Shown piece after piece: positions 1-7,424 of a stretch of DNA of 21,848 nucleotides. The stretch is from a virus. A program made the translations under genes and the position numbers. The notes under the pieces were generated by a model. The model saw only the letters and a list, made by a program, of their open reading frames with translations. It ran no database searches and had not been told where the DNA came from. Each line of letters opens with the position of its first letter. The stretch's first letter is position 1. Location: IMG/VR virus record IMGVR_UViG_3300001712_000002, positions 1-21,848 of that record. One strand, given 5' to 3'.

Positions 1-375
1 GTCGGTTTGGCTGGATCCGTAGGCAGCGGCGGGAATGGGCTTGGGCGGTGGCGGTGCGTTCGGGTCGGCCGACTTGCTGATCTGGCCGTCACGCGCTTGT
101 TGCAGGGCCTCCGCCGCTTGCCGGATTGCCGCTGTGTCGCCACTCTGGAGCGTCGCCCCAAGCGCGGCGAGCGGGCTTTTGACGGGGGGCGTCCGATTGG
201 CGGTCAGGCGGGCATACGCCGCTTTCGCCGCCGTCGCGTCACCCGATTGGGCGGCCGCCATCATCTTCAGATAGTCTTGCTTGTGTTGTCGCAAGGCCGC
301 CATCTGCGTGGTCGACGATATCGACGCGGTCGGTGATGCCGACGATATCGCGTTCACGCCCGTGCAGGTGCCCAT
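1..375 (-). CDS. Ala-rich hypothetical protein, truncated by the window's left edge
   Basis: This frame is open for 125 codons from ATG at 375 to the window edge, so the C-terminus is missing. It starts MGTCTGVNAISS and continues with a Ser/Thr-rich stretch, then a helical Ala-rich part in which two similar segments (GDATAAKAAYARL, about residues 46-58, and GDTAAIRQAAEAL, about residues 78-90) suggest an internal repeat. Near the edge it becomes Pro-rich. The only Shine-Dalgarno-like sequence is GGGAAG about 12 nt upstream. It is separated from the leftward phage operon by about 300 nt and shows no phage feature, so it may be a host gene flanking the prophage (inference). I do not recognise the family. 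Longer plus-strand frames over it have poor composition and are not preferred. Confidence 0.6.
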   Translation of the reverse strand, partial: MGTCTGVNAISSASPTASISSTTQMAALRQHKQDYLKMMAAAQSGDATAAKAAYARLTANRTPPVKSPLAALGATLQSGDTAAIRQAAEALQQARDGQISKSADPNAPPPPKPIPAAAYGSSQTD

Positions 376-678
376 GATGCCAGACTTCCCGTTGCCAATG
401 CTTCGACTTCCCCATCTTCATTTTAGGAAGCAATTTGGCCGAAACGCCGAACCTGCGGAAATTTTGATAGTTACAGGCGCGCTAACCGAGGAAGGCCCTC
501 GATTTCGGGGAGATTATTCCGGGTTAAATAGCCCCGCCCGCCACGGTCGGGGGGCACTATCGCCGATTGGCGGAAGAGGTGGAAGCCGGTGTGATCATGC
601 TAAATGTCCCCATTTACGTTTAAAACTGAGCGCCTGGTTTGTTTGGTGCCCCCGTGGATGCCCCCGTTGCGGCGCAGG
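376..678. other. Gene-poor gap, possible prophage boundary
   Basis: No convincing gene lies between the truncated gene on the left and the alpA-like gene on the right. The stretch around 440-480 and 595-625 is noticeably richer in A and T than its surroundings. It holds a CCCCG/CGGGG hairpin (532-552) and a tandem near-repeat of TGCCCCCGT just downstream of alpA (near 650-670). AlpA-type genes often sit near the integration end of prophages, so attL or attR could be here, but no tRNA 3' end or integrase is visible and the other prophage end is outside the window. Confidence 0.3.
532..552 (-). terminator. Weak hairpin, possible end of the leftward operon
   Basis: Stem CCCCG/CGGGG with an 11-nt loop. 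On the minus strand it is followed by CTATTTAA, a poor U-tract. It is about 125 nt beyond the alpA-like stop codon and could terminate the leftward operon. The stem is short, so this is tentative. Confidence 0.22.
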
Positions 679-921
679 TCAGGCGGCGGAGCGGCGTCCG
701 TTGAGCCACTCTTCGATGCTCGTTTCCCACCATCCGACCGCGCGAGCGGTAAGGGGCACTTGTTTGGGGAAGGCCCCTGCATCGATTTGGCGGTATATGG
801 TCGCTCGGCTCAGCCCGGTCGTCGCGATCACGTCGTTGATGCGCAGGAACCGGCCTCGGTCGCTTGGCCGGCCGAGATGTTTTGCTTCGGCTAGAGTCGG
901 TCGGTGCGTCGATGCAGTCAT
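679..921 (-). CDS. AlpA-family helix-turn-helix regulator
   Basis: An 80-residue protein. Residues about 25-76 match the AlpA/excisionase-like winged-helix pattern: FLRINDVIATTGLSRATIYR, then a D-x-GAFPKQVPL segment, then WW-x-x-SIEEWL near the C-terminus. AlpA-family proteins of phages and integrative elements are small DNA-binding regulators, often of an adjacent integrase or of excision. The ATG at 921 overlaps the TGA of the AAA+ gene by 4 nt (ATGA), so it is translationally coupled as the last gene of the leftward operon. No integrase follows in the window, which is unusual for this family, so its target may be the prophage end to the left or a promoter elsewhere. Family assignment is strong; the target is inferred. 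Confidence 0.88.
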   Translation of the reverse strand: MTASTHRPTLAEAKHLGRPSDRGRFLRINDVIATTGLSRATIYRQIDAGAFPKQVPLTARAVGWWETSIEEWLNGRRSAA

Positions 922-2342
922 GACTTACCGTCCTGCCGCGACGCGGTCGCTTCAGTCAGGAACTCGCGCATGAATGCTTCGAAGGCGAAGGCATGATCGA
1001 GGCCGCGATTTTCTTCGAAGATATCGTTGACCGCCTTGACCACGTCCGACGTCGTGACGCCGCGCGCGACCCCATCCGCTTTATCGCGGGTGAAGGCTGC
1101 GCGCTTCGCCCGGCCGGGGATCGACGCGGCCATCGCACCTGAAACGATATGCTCGAGCAGGAAATGCTTGTGGCCGCGCTCGATCATCTCGGCTTGGAAG
1201 TCGACTTTGATCGTCTGCGCATCGATGATGATCTTCTGCGGATCATGCAGGCATTCGACCGCAGCAAAGACGAGCTGCTCGAGCTTGCTTTCGCTGTCGA
1301 GCAGCACGCCCGCGAAGTTCTTGCGCAGGATCGACTCGATCGCTTCCGGCGTCGGGCGCTGGACGACGATCTTGAAGTCGCAGCGGCCATCGCGCAGCAC
1401 GGCCTGGTCGATGACGTTGGGGCGGTTGGTCGCCAGTAGGACGAACGCGCCGCTTTCCTGCATGCCGTCCATTTCGGCGAGGAATGTCGCGACCTGACTT
1501 TCCTCCCATGGTGCGACGCGGCGCACGCGGCCCGTGCGATCGGGCAGCAGCACTTCGGCCTCGTCCATGAAAACGAGCAGCGGGTGGCCGTGAAACGCCT
1601 GATATTCGTGAGCAAAGGCGAAGATCGCTTTGATCCGTCCCTCGGTCTCGCCGATGTACATCGACTGCAGTTCGGCACCCGAGATCGAGATGAATTCGGT
1701 CGCGGATCCATAGAGTCGCTTCATCTCCGATGCGGCTGCGCGCGCGAACATCGTCTTTCCGCAGCCCGGCGGTCCCGAAAGCATCGCCCCCTTGGGCATC
1801 TTCAGGCCATAGGCGTCATACAGCGCCTTGTGCGTGACCGGGGCCTGGATCGCGTCGCGCAGCTGCGCGAGTGCTGCATCGTTGCCGACGATATCATCGA
1901 ACGCCTGTTCGGGGGCGGCGATGATCCATTGGGCGACCGCCTTGCGCGCATCGCGGTACGATGTCGGGGGCTTGGCCTTGCCGTCGCTCGCTGACGTCGA
2001 GGACGGATTGCTCTCGCCGCTGGAGATGTCGTAACCTAACAACATGTTATTGACCAAGCGGTCGCTCATGCGCCGCATCGCCTCACGGGCGTTGTCGTCG
2101 ACAGAAACAGAGAAGCTGCGATTACGCGCCGGTGCCGGATCCGGGCTGCGGTAGGCAGCGGACTGTTCTGCGCTGGAGAAGCGCGATGCGGTGTCCGGGT
2201 TACAGCTCGGGCATGCGGGATCGCCGCACCCGCGCAGCTGGTGCTGTTCCTGTTCGGCGCGGCGGGTTTCTTGCGGCCGGCTGATTTTGCCTTTTCCCCG
2301 GTAATTGGGGTCATAGGGCGATCCGAAGGTATCCCAGCTCAT
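918..2342 (-). CDS. AAA+ ATPase, CDC48/FtsH-like, with N-terminal Cys motif
   Basis: A 474-residue protein. The ATPase core runs from about residue 145 to 345: Walker A GPPGCGKT (190-197), a SGAELQSMYIGETEGRI segment typical of classical AAA proteins, Walker B LLVFMDEAE (255-263), sensor 1 ATNRP (304-308), and an arginine-finger-like VLRDGRCDFKI (315-325). The N-terminal ~130 residues are polar and carry Cys39, Cys44 and Cys47, a possible metal site. No protease or transmembrane segment is present, so this is not FtsH itself; a remodelling or unfolding motor acting on a phage or host complex is the likely role. Its start overlaps the upstream 47-residue ORF by 4 nt and its stop overlaps alpA by 4 nt. 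It is not an obvious MuB or DnaC homologue. Partners are unknown. Confidence 0.9.
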   Translation of the reverse strand: MSWDTFGSPYDPNYRGKGKISRPQETRRAEQEQHQLRGCGDPACPSCNPDTASRFSSAEQSAAYRSPDPAPARNRSFSVSVDDNAREAMRRMSDRLVNNMLLGYDISSGESNPSSTSASDGKAKPPTSYRDARKAVAQWIIAAPEQAFDDIVGNDAALAQLRDAIQAPVTHKALYDAYGLKMPKGAMLSGPPGCGKTMFARAAASEMKRLYGSATEFISISGAELQSMYIGETEGRIKAIFAFAHEYQAFHGHPLLVFMDEAEVLLPDRTGRVRRVAPWEESQVATFLAEMDGMQESGAFVLLATNRPNVIDQAVLRDGRCDFKIVVQRPTPEAIESILRKNFAGVLLDSESKLEQLVFAAVECLHDPQKIIIDAQTIKVDFQAEMIERGHKHFLLEHIVSGAMAASIPGRAKRAAFTRDKADGVARGVTTSDVVKAVNDIFEENRGLDHAFAFEAFMREFLTEATASRQDGKS

Positions 2343-2482
2343 ATGCGCTCCGCTCGGTTGATTGTGGTCTGGTTGGGCCCGGAGATCAGAAGCTGGTCGG
2401 CGCAGCCGCTCGCATATTCGGCGGCGATCGGCTCGGCGATCGAGCGCTCGGTCGGCACCGTCGTGTTTTCAGCGTAAGCCAT
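2339..2482 (-). CDS. Small hypothetical protein (47 aa)
   Basis: A 47-residue ORF from ATG 2482 to TGA 2339. The start is set by an excellent Shine-Dalgarno sequence (GAGGAGGT, about 5 nt upstream), the best in the operon, and the frame ends in an ATGA overlap with the AAA+ ATPase start. A longer in-frame version starting near 2623 would overlap the upstream gene deeply and is not preferred. The protein is polar with no recognisable domain. Tight coupling suggests it is made with the ATPase, perhaps as a regulator or simply to deliver ribosomes to the ATPase cistron (inference). Confidence 0.6.
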   Translation of the reverse strand: MAYAENTTVPTERSIAEPIAAEYASGCADQLLISGPNQTTINRAERI

Positions 2483-2951
2483 CGCATACCTCCTCGAAGG
2501 GGCGTCGATGCGCGCAGCCAAGGTCGCCGCGCGTGGCACAGACGGGACATGCTTCGCGGGACCAGGCGGGCGGGCGGCGATCCCCAAGAATGGTCGGCAT
2601 CCTTGGTGCCGGCGGCCGATCAAGGGACTGCACCAGAGTGGTTCTCATGCCGCCGGCGGAGCGCGCAGCCGCGTGCCGTTGCCCTTCGGTGATAGGGGTT
2701 CGCTTCGGAGCGGTAGCCGGGCTTGGCTCGCGCGCGATCGGTCCACCTGCGATCAAGGCGCGAACCTTCGCGACGGTTCGCTCGGTTGGATGAGACGCCT
2801 TTCTGATCGTGTTCAAGGCAGCGGAGGGGTTGTCAGGATAGAGCGGCGCGATGAGCGCGCGCGCTGTGACGCAACGGTGCCTAGCCGCAGCCTCGATTTC
2901 CGCGATCAGCTCGGGTCCGCTCGGGCGCTCAGTGCGATGAACCGGGAGCAT
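2469..2951 (-). CDS. Hypothetical protein with HTH-like N-terminus and C-terminal Cys/His cluster
   Basis: A 160-residue protein from ATG 2951 (TGATG, 1-nt overlap with the preceding gene; a GTG at 2954 is also possible). Residues about 12-70 are helical (ELIAEIEAAARHRCVTARAL, then TERTVAKVRALI) and resemble the small helix-turn-helix segment of alphaproteobacterial phage proteins in which a serine/alanine-rich helix precedes a recognition helix. The middle is Pro/Arg-rich. The C-terminus has CPVCATRGDLGCAHRRPFE, a possible zinc site. It overlaps the next gene by 14 nt. Function is unknown; a nucleic-acid-binding role is an inference. Confidence 0.7.
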   Translation of the reverse strand: MLPVHRTERPSGPELIAEIEAAARHRCVTARALIAPLYPDNPSAALNTIRKASHPTERTVAKVRALIAGGPIAREPSPATAPKRTPITEGQRHAAARSAGGMRTTLVQSLDRPPAPRMPTILGDRRPPAWSREACPVCATRGDLGCAHRRPFEEVCDGLR

Positions 2952-4192
2952 CACAGGGCACCCGTCGCGACGCCGCCGAGCGTCATCATGGGCCCCGGAC
3001 GTCGTAATGGGGTTATGGTGATGATCTTGGCACCATTGCGCACCCGTTCGAGTTGCTCCTCGAAAGACTTGGGGCGAGCAGCTTCGGCTTGCCGGGCGGC
3101 GATCGCGGCGGCCTTATCCGCTGCGATTTCCGCGACGATCTGTGCTTTGGCGGCGTCTGGTCCGATTTCTGCAGCCAGCTGCCGGAACCGGCGCAACATG
3201 CCAGCGGGAAGCCATGAGGCCTCGCGCGCCAGGCGGCGCGCTTCCGCGCTGCGCCCGAGACGGTTGGGGGCTGGAAGTGTTTCTCCCTGCGCCGCCAACT
3301 CAGCGGCCAACTGATTCCGGATGCGATAGGCGGAACAACCGCCAATCCCCAGCGCCCGCGCGGCCCGGGCTACCGGCTCCCGTGCAAGGAGCCGTTCGCG
3401 CAAAGCGGTGATCGATTCCGGCGGGATATAGTTGGTGGATGCCTTGGCGGCACCGATACGCCGACCAGCGAGGTCACATCCGGGAAGGCACTCGCCCTTG
3501 CGCGCCAGGCGCTTGACCAGGCGATTGCGGATACGGCCGACGGTGGTGTTGCTGACGCCCGTCTGTGCGGTTACCCGCTTGGCGCCAAAGCCCTCGAGCA
3601 ATAGGCCTTCGACCTCCCGCTTTTTTGCGACAGCCACCTTCACCCCCGAATAGGCTGCACCCGCGCCCGGCGGAGGAAGGGGGGCTTTGTCGCGCGCTTT
3701 CAGATCGGCCTGATAGCGGCGGCGCTGCTCGGCGACGCAGCTGGCGCTGACGCCAAGGCGAAGTTGGATATCCAAGCCCTTCATGCCCTTGCGCAGCGCA
3801 TAGCGCAGACGCTCAAGTCCCTCCGGCGTGAGCCTACCCGTTGCATCGCGCTCTGCAGGCCGGAATCCCTTGCGCGGGCACAGCGCGATCAGGACCGCGT
3901 TGCAGGCGGAAGCTTCGGCCACCCCCATATGCGCGCCTATCCGGGCGAAGGACCAGCCTTCGACTTCGCGGAGCCGAATGGCTTCCTCCAGGCGTTGGCC
4001 CTGCAGCTTGGGCTCGGGCGCTTTTGCGGTGCAGACGGTGCGCAGGCCGAGCTTGTTGGCCATGACGTAGATCGCCTGCCATGACCGATCCGGCAGGGCA
4101 TCGGCAACGCCATTGAGGCCCAGCGCCGGATAGAGCTCGATCAGGACCGCGCGCTCTTCGCTCGTCCATGCGGGGGATTTCGCGCGGGGCAT
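2951..4192 (-). CDS. Multi-helix-turn-helix protein with SANT/Myb-like N-terminus
   Basis: A 413-residue basic protein starting at ATG 4192 (TGATG with the ParB-like stop; a GTG at 4195 is the alternative). The N-terminal ~45 residues (PAWTSEERAVLIELYPALG, then ADALPDRSWQAIYVMANKLG) have the acidic-W-T-x-E and R-S-W-x-A-I pattern of SANT/Myb or GcrA-like DNA-binding domains. At least three further HTH-like segments follow: WSFARIGAHMGVAEASACNAV, FGAKRVTAQTGVSNTTVGRIR and ALGIGGCSAYRIRN. The C-terminus is a long Ala/Glu-rich helix. Several DNA-binding units in one chain suggest a protein that bridges repeated sites, such as an origin, centromere or promoter cluster. It lies directly after the ParB-like gene. 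I cannot name a family. Confidence 0.75.
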   Translation of the reverse strand: MPRAKSPAWTSEERAVLIELYPALGLNGVADALPDRSWQAIYVMANKLGLRTVCTAKAPEPKLQGQRLEEAIRLREVEGWSFARIGAHMGVAEASACNAVLIALCPRKGFRPAERDATGRLTPEGLERLRYALRKGMKGLDIQLRLGVSASCVAEQRRRYQADLKARDKAPLPPPGAGAAYSGVKVAVAKKREVEGLLLEGFGAKRVTAQTGVSNTTVGRIRNRLVKRLARKGECLPGCDLAGRRIGAAKASTNYIPPESITALRERLLAREPVARAARALGIGGCSAYRIRNQLAAELAAQGETLPAPNRLGRSAEARRLAREASWLPAGMLRRFRQLAAEIGPDAAKAQIVAEIAADKAAAIAARQAEAARPKSFEEQLERVRNGAKIITITPLRRPGPMMTLGGVATGAL

Positions 4193-6180
4193 CACTCAGC
4201 CGCCTGAAGCATGTCGTCGGCATCGGCCGCCTCGGCCGGCACGTTGCCGCGGAAGCGCAACAACGGATGCACCCAGTTCGCCGCAGCCTGCGCCATCGAT
4301 GCGCGGGTCGCGGGATGTTGTCCGGTGACGACCTGCAGCACCTGGCGCGAGATCTCGCTACCCTTCATCCGCGCCCAGGTGCCGAAGGTCACGCGCTCGA
4401 CCATCGGCTCGGCGATGGCGAGGCACGGTCCCTTGTCGAGCAGATTGAGCAGCTCCACGGTCGGCTGCCAGAAATCGCGCAGGCCCTTATCGGTGCCGAG
4501 GCCGACCATGTCGGCCAGCGCGTCGTGGAGCGGCACGCTATAATCGCCGTAATTGAGCGACCGTTCGATCGCGAGGCCCGCGACGATCGTCGCGGCGAGG
4601 GTTTTGAAATCCTTGTCCTGTTCGCGATAGGATTGGAACGCGGCGACGAGATCGTCGCGGCTGAAGGCCGGGCACAAGTGCATGTCGCGCATGGCGTCCA
4701 TCCACAGCCGGCTGCCCGGCATGGCCTGGATCAGGCTGCGCGCGCTGTCAGGCCCGGGCGAGGCCGGGGCTAGGCGGGACACGCCGATCGCGTTGCCCGG
4801 CGTGTTCGGGGTGATCATCTGGCGCAATTGCGACCAGACCAGGAAATCGCGGCCCACGGTGCCGCCGTCGCGCGCATTGCCGACCAGGGCGGCGCGCAGG
4901 ATCGATCGACGCAGCGCGCGGAAAACATCGACGCCGTCTTGCGTCAGGCCGTCCTCTTGCTTGATCGCGGCATCGGCCGCGCGGCGCGCATCGAAGCCCG
5001 CGACCTGGCTGACGGCCGCGCCGATCGCGCGCGGCTTGGCGGCTGGCGCGGCGGTGTCGACGGGTTTGCGCGTGCTGTACTTCGCCTTCGTGCTTTCCCA
5101 CCAGAAACTGATTTTGGGGTCACCACTCGCGGCGATCTGGATGTAACCGACGACATCGCCCTCGGGCAGGGTGATTTCGGTTTCCTCGCCCAGCACCACC
5201 GCGAGTTCCGGAATATTGAGGAAATGATCTGGTCCGCCAAAGCTCGCCTGCGGCGGTTGTGGAACGAAGCGCAGATCGGGCCGCGCGGCGCGGCGGCGGA
5301 TCTCGTCGCGCACACCGGCCAGCGCGGCATCGGCAAGCTGGCGCAGCAAATCGGGATGGCAGATCAGCGCGCGCGCCGGTGCGGCGTCGGCAGGATCGTC
5401 GAAAAGGTCGAGTTCCAGCGCGCCACCGGCATCGAGATAGGTTTGCTGCCCGACAAAGCGGAGCAGCCGCGCCGCCTCGGCATCGCCGATCTTGAGCCAG
5501 GCGCGGATGCGATCGGGCGTTTGCTCGATCGGGGACAGGAGGCGCAGCGCGTTGAATGCGGCAAGCTGCAGTGTCTGTTGCTCGGTCGCGCCATAGGCTT
5601 CGGCCTGCGCCTGCGAAATCGTGCCTGCCTTCAGTGCATCGAAAATCGGCGGGGCGAGCATCCCCAGCCGATAGGCGCGATAGGTGAAACGCGGCTCCTG
5701 GCCGAGCCGCTCGGCGATCGTCTCGAGCGAATCGCCCGCCACATGCGAGCGCACCACGCCCTCGGCGATCTCATACATTTCGAGATCGAGCCGCATCATG
5801 TTCTCGGCCTGGCTTTCCTCGAGCAATTGCGCCTCGGTCAGCTGGTCGCGCACGACGACGTCGATCGGCCAGTCGGCCGGGAGCGCGCCCGCTTTGATCA
5901 GCGCGCCGATCGCGCGGCAGCGGCGACCGCCGGCATGCACGCCATAGCGTTCCTTGCCGCCCTTCAGCGGATGGACCTTCAGCGCGTTGACCAGGCCGAG
6001 CGCGAGGATCGAGCGGCCGAGCGCCTCGATCGTCATTTGCGCTGTGCGATTGGTGCGGACGTTGAAGCGGCTGATCTCGAGCTGATCGAAGGTCACCGCC
6101 TTGCGCAGGATCGCGGGCGGCAGTTGCGGGGGCCGCGCGGACGCGATCGTCGCGGGAAACTCGGTCGGGGTGCTGGTCAT
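4192..6180 (-). CDS. ParB/Spo0J-like partition or regulatory protein
   Basis: A 662-residue protein. I chose ATG 6180 because AAGGAG lies 7 nt upstream and it forms an ATGA overlap with the preceding gene; a GTG at 6186 would be only 1 nt from that Shine-Dalgarno sequence. The ParB CTPase fold is clear: HAGGRRCRAI (about residues 82-92) is the GERRxRA-type motif and ENMMRLDLEMYE (about 126-137) is the ENxxRxDLxPxE-type motif. An HTH-like segment with DSLETIAERLGQ (about residues 150-161) and then FTYRAYRLG follows. The remaining ~450 residues are an uncharacterised extension; canonical chromosomal ParB is about 300 residues. No ParA-type ATPase is in the window. Roles to consider are partition of an extrachromosomal phage form, a KorB-like regulator, or a replication/condensation clamp. 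Confidence 0.9.
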   Translation of the reverse strand: MTSTPTEFPATIASARPPQLPPAILRKAVTFDQLEISRFNVRTNRTAQMTIEALGRSILALGLVNALKVHPLKGGKERYGVHAGGRRCRAIGALIKAGALPADWPIDVVVRDQLTEAQLLEESQAENMMRLDLEMYEIAEGVVRSHVAGDSLETIAERLGQEPRFTYRAYRLGMLAPPIFDALKAGTISQAQAEAYGATEQQTLQLAAFNALRLLSPIEQTPDRIRAWLKIGDAEAARLLRFVGQQTYLDAGGALELDLFDDPADAAPARALICHPDLLRQLADAALAGVRDEIRRRAARPDLRFVPQPPQASFGGPDHFLNIPELAVVLGEETEITLPEGDVVGYIQIAASGDPKISFWWESTKAKYSTRKPVDTAAPAAKPRAIGAAVSQVAGFDARRAADAAIKQEDGLTQDGVDVFRALRRSILRAALVGNARDGGTVGRDFLVWSQLRQMITPNTPGNAIGVSRLAPASPGPDSARSLIQAMPGSRLWMDAMRDMHLCPAFSRDDLVAAFQSYREQDKDFKTLAATIVAGLAIERSLNYGDYSVPLHDALADMVGLGTDKGLRDFWQPTVELLNLLDKGPCLAIAEPMVERVTFGTWARMKGSEISRQVLQVVTGQHPATRASMAQAAANWVHPLLRFRGNVPAEAADADDMLQAAE

Positions 6181-6473
6181 GGGCACGCTCCTTCGGTTAG
6201 GACCGAGCGAGCGGGTGCCACCGCTGGACGGCCAGGGGCGGGGGCGAGGTTGGTCACCTCGCCTCCAGAGATCGGAAACATGCGCAGCGGGCGCGGCGCG
6301 GGGCGCCAGCGCGTGCAGCGCGCGGCGAGATCGAGGAAATCCACAGGCGGATGACCGGGCCGGTTACCCCACCAGGCGCGCGCCTCGGCTTCGCGCTCAG
6401 GCGTGAAATTCTGCACGCAATCGAGCGTGCCGCAGCGGGCGGTGCAGAAGCCCCGATCGCCAAAGCTGATCAT
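6177..6473 (-). CDS. Small Cys-containing hypothetical protein
   Basis: A 98-residue protein from ATG 6473, chosen because it gives an ATGA overlap with the upstream gene; the longer frame to 6749 would run through two neighbours. The N-terminus MISFGDRGFCTARCGTLDC holds three cysteines in C-x3-C-x4-C spacing, followed by an acidic helix with AWWG and then DFLDLAARC, a further cysteine. The C-terminal third is Pro/Ala-rich. The arrangement suggests a small metal-binding domain. The ParB-like gene starts inside its stop codon. Function is unknown. Confidence 0.7.
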   Translation of the reverse strand: MISFGDRGFCTARCGTLDCVQNFTPEREAEARAWWGNRPGHPPVDFLDLAARCTRWRPAPRPLRMFPISGGEVTNLAPAPGRPAVAPARSVLTEGACP

Positions 6474-6739
6474 GCGCACACCTCGCTGGTCGCGGCCGCG
6501 CGGGCAGCGCGCCAGTGTTCGAACGCGCCGCGATGTTCCGGGCAAAGATCCTTTCCCGGCGCCGGCTGATACGCGCAGCGGGCGCAGACCGGCGCATCGC
6601 ATGTTCCGCTCTTCCTGGTCGGGACCTTCCAGTCGCACAGCAGGGTGGCGGGGCGACCGCAGGCGCAGCGCTGGCGGGTGCGCGACGAGCAGATGATCGC
6701 CGACCCGCCGCCTGGGAGCGAGACGCGGTCGCACGTCAT
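6470..6739 (-). CDS. Small zinc-finger-like hypothetical protein
   Basis: An 89-residue protein with about eight cysteines: CACG (C-x-C), then LLCDW, then CDAPVCARCAYQPAPGKDLCPEHRGAFEHW. The C-x4-C-x2-C ... C-x2-H pattern looks like a B-box- or treble-clef-type zinc site and recalls small phage proteins of unknown role. It is coupled on both sides by 4-nt ATGA overlaps (6736-6739 and 6470-6473). Metal binding is inferred from Cys/His spacing; the ligand and function are unknown. Confidence 0.75.
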   Translation of the reverse strand: MTCDRVSLPGGGSAIICSSRTRQRCACGRPATLLCDWKVPTRKSGTCDAPVCARCAYQPAPGKDLCPEHRGAFEHWRAARAAATSEVCA

Positions 6740-7158
6740 GCGGCATCATTCGGGCGGTACCTGACTTCCATGGAAGCCGCTAAGACTGCGGTCCTGGCAG
6801 CTTGATATTCCAGGAGGAAGATTGACGTGCGACCGTAGCGCAACTGGATCATGCGCGGAGCGGACGTGCTCCCCATTGCCTGCCAGCGATCCCATTCGTC
6901 GGCGACTGCGGCGAAGGGCTTCAAAGCCATTACGAGCTGCGTCGACGCTAGATCGTGCGTGGCGGTAGTGCGCGCGTTGACCGCCTCAACGAGCAGTGCG
7001 GCGATCGCCGACGCGGATTCATCGCTCAGGTCACGATTGGCATCGACGACGAAGACTTCCATGTCGTCGGCGTCGAGTACCGATCCGGTTTCCTCGTCGC
7101 ACAGGCGCAAGGGCAAGCGGACGCCGAGTTCGGCCAGCAATTTCGCGAAAGGGGTCAT
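6736..7158 (-). CDS. Hypothetical protein (140 aa)
   Basis: A 140-residue protein joined to its neighbours by ATGA overlaps at both ends. It begins MTPFAKLLAELGVRL and contains an acidic segment with DADDMEVFVVDANRDLSDES followed by a long helix with ASAIAALLVEAVNAR. The C-terminal half has several aromatic and hydrophobic strands (IQLRYGRTSIFLLEYQAA). There are no transmembrane segments, signal peptide or recognisable catalytic motif. I do not recognise the family; it is a small soluble early phage protein by context. Confidence 0.7.
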   Translation of the reverse strand: MTPFAKLLAELGVRLPLRLCDEETGSVLDADDMEVFVVDANRDLSDESASAIAALLVEAVNARTTATHDLASTQLVMALKPFAAVADEWDRWQAMGSTSAPRMIQLRYGRTSIFLLEYQAARTAVLAASMEVRYRPNDAA

Positions 7159-7424
7159 GCCGACACCATCGCCGAGGCCATCAGCCGAAGGGTCGCGGTC
7201 TTGGTCCAGTTCTCGAGCAATCCCTTGTCGGGGCTGAAGGTGCAGGTGGACACGACGCCGGCGCAGGACAGCCGGCTACCGTCATAGCGCGTACGGTATG
7301 CGGCACCGTGGTTGGCGACGAGGCCGTCGATGATCGTTGCGGCGGGAACGCCCGCCCGAGTCAGCTTGCCGACATAGTCGGTCGCTGCGATCAGCTTTTG
7401 CCGTTTTAGATCGATCGCGTCCAT
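7155..7424 (-). CDS. Hypothetical protein (89 aa)
   Basis: An 89-residue protein whose ATG (7424) overlaps the preceding stop by 1 nt (TGATG) and whose stop overlaps the next ATG by 4 nt. It begins MDAIDLKRQKLIAATDYVGKL and includes GVPAATIIDGLVANHGAAYR, a helical stretch, followed by two cysteines in SCAGVVSTCTF. No family recognised. The order and coupling place it in the early operon. Confidence 0.65.
   Translation of the reverse strand: MDAIDLKRQKLIAATDYVGKLTRAGVPAATIIDGLVANHGAAYRTRYDGSRLSCAGVVSTCTFSPDKGLLENWTKTATLRLMASAMVSA

Noticed and set aside
193-573. Direct 11-bp repeat CCGATTGGCGG at 193-203 and 563-573
   Set aside because: Too short and GC-rich to be an attachment-site pair, and one copy lies inside the truncated gene.
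281-973. A 230-codon plus-strand frame across the left gap and alpA
   Set aside because: Composition is random-looking, it opposes the AlpA and AAA+ frames, and it has no start signal.
4828-6354. A 508-codon plus-strand frame antisense to the ParB-like gene (and 4168-4773)
   Set aside because: Shadow frame of a high-GC gene: the ParB-like frame has conserved motifs and an ideal start; the antisense translation has no domain.
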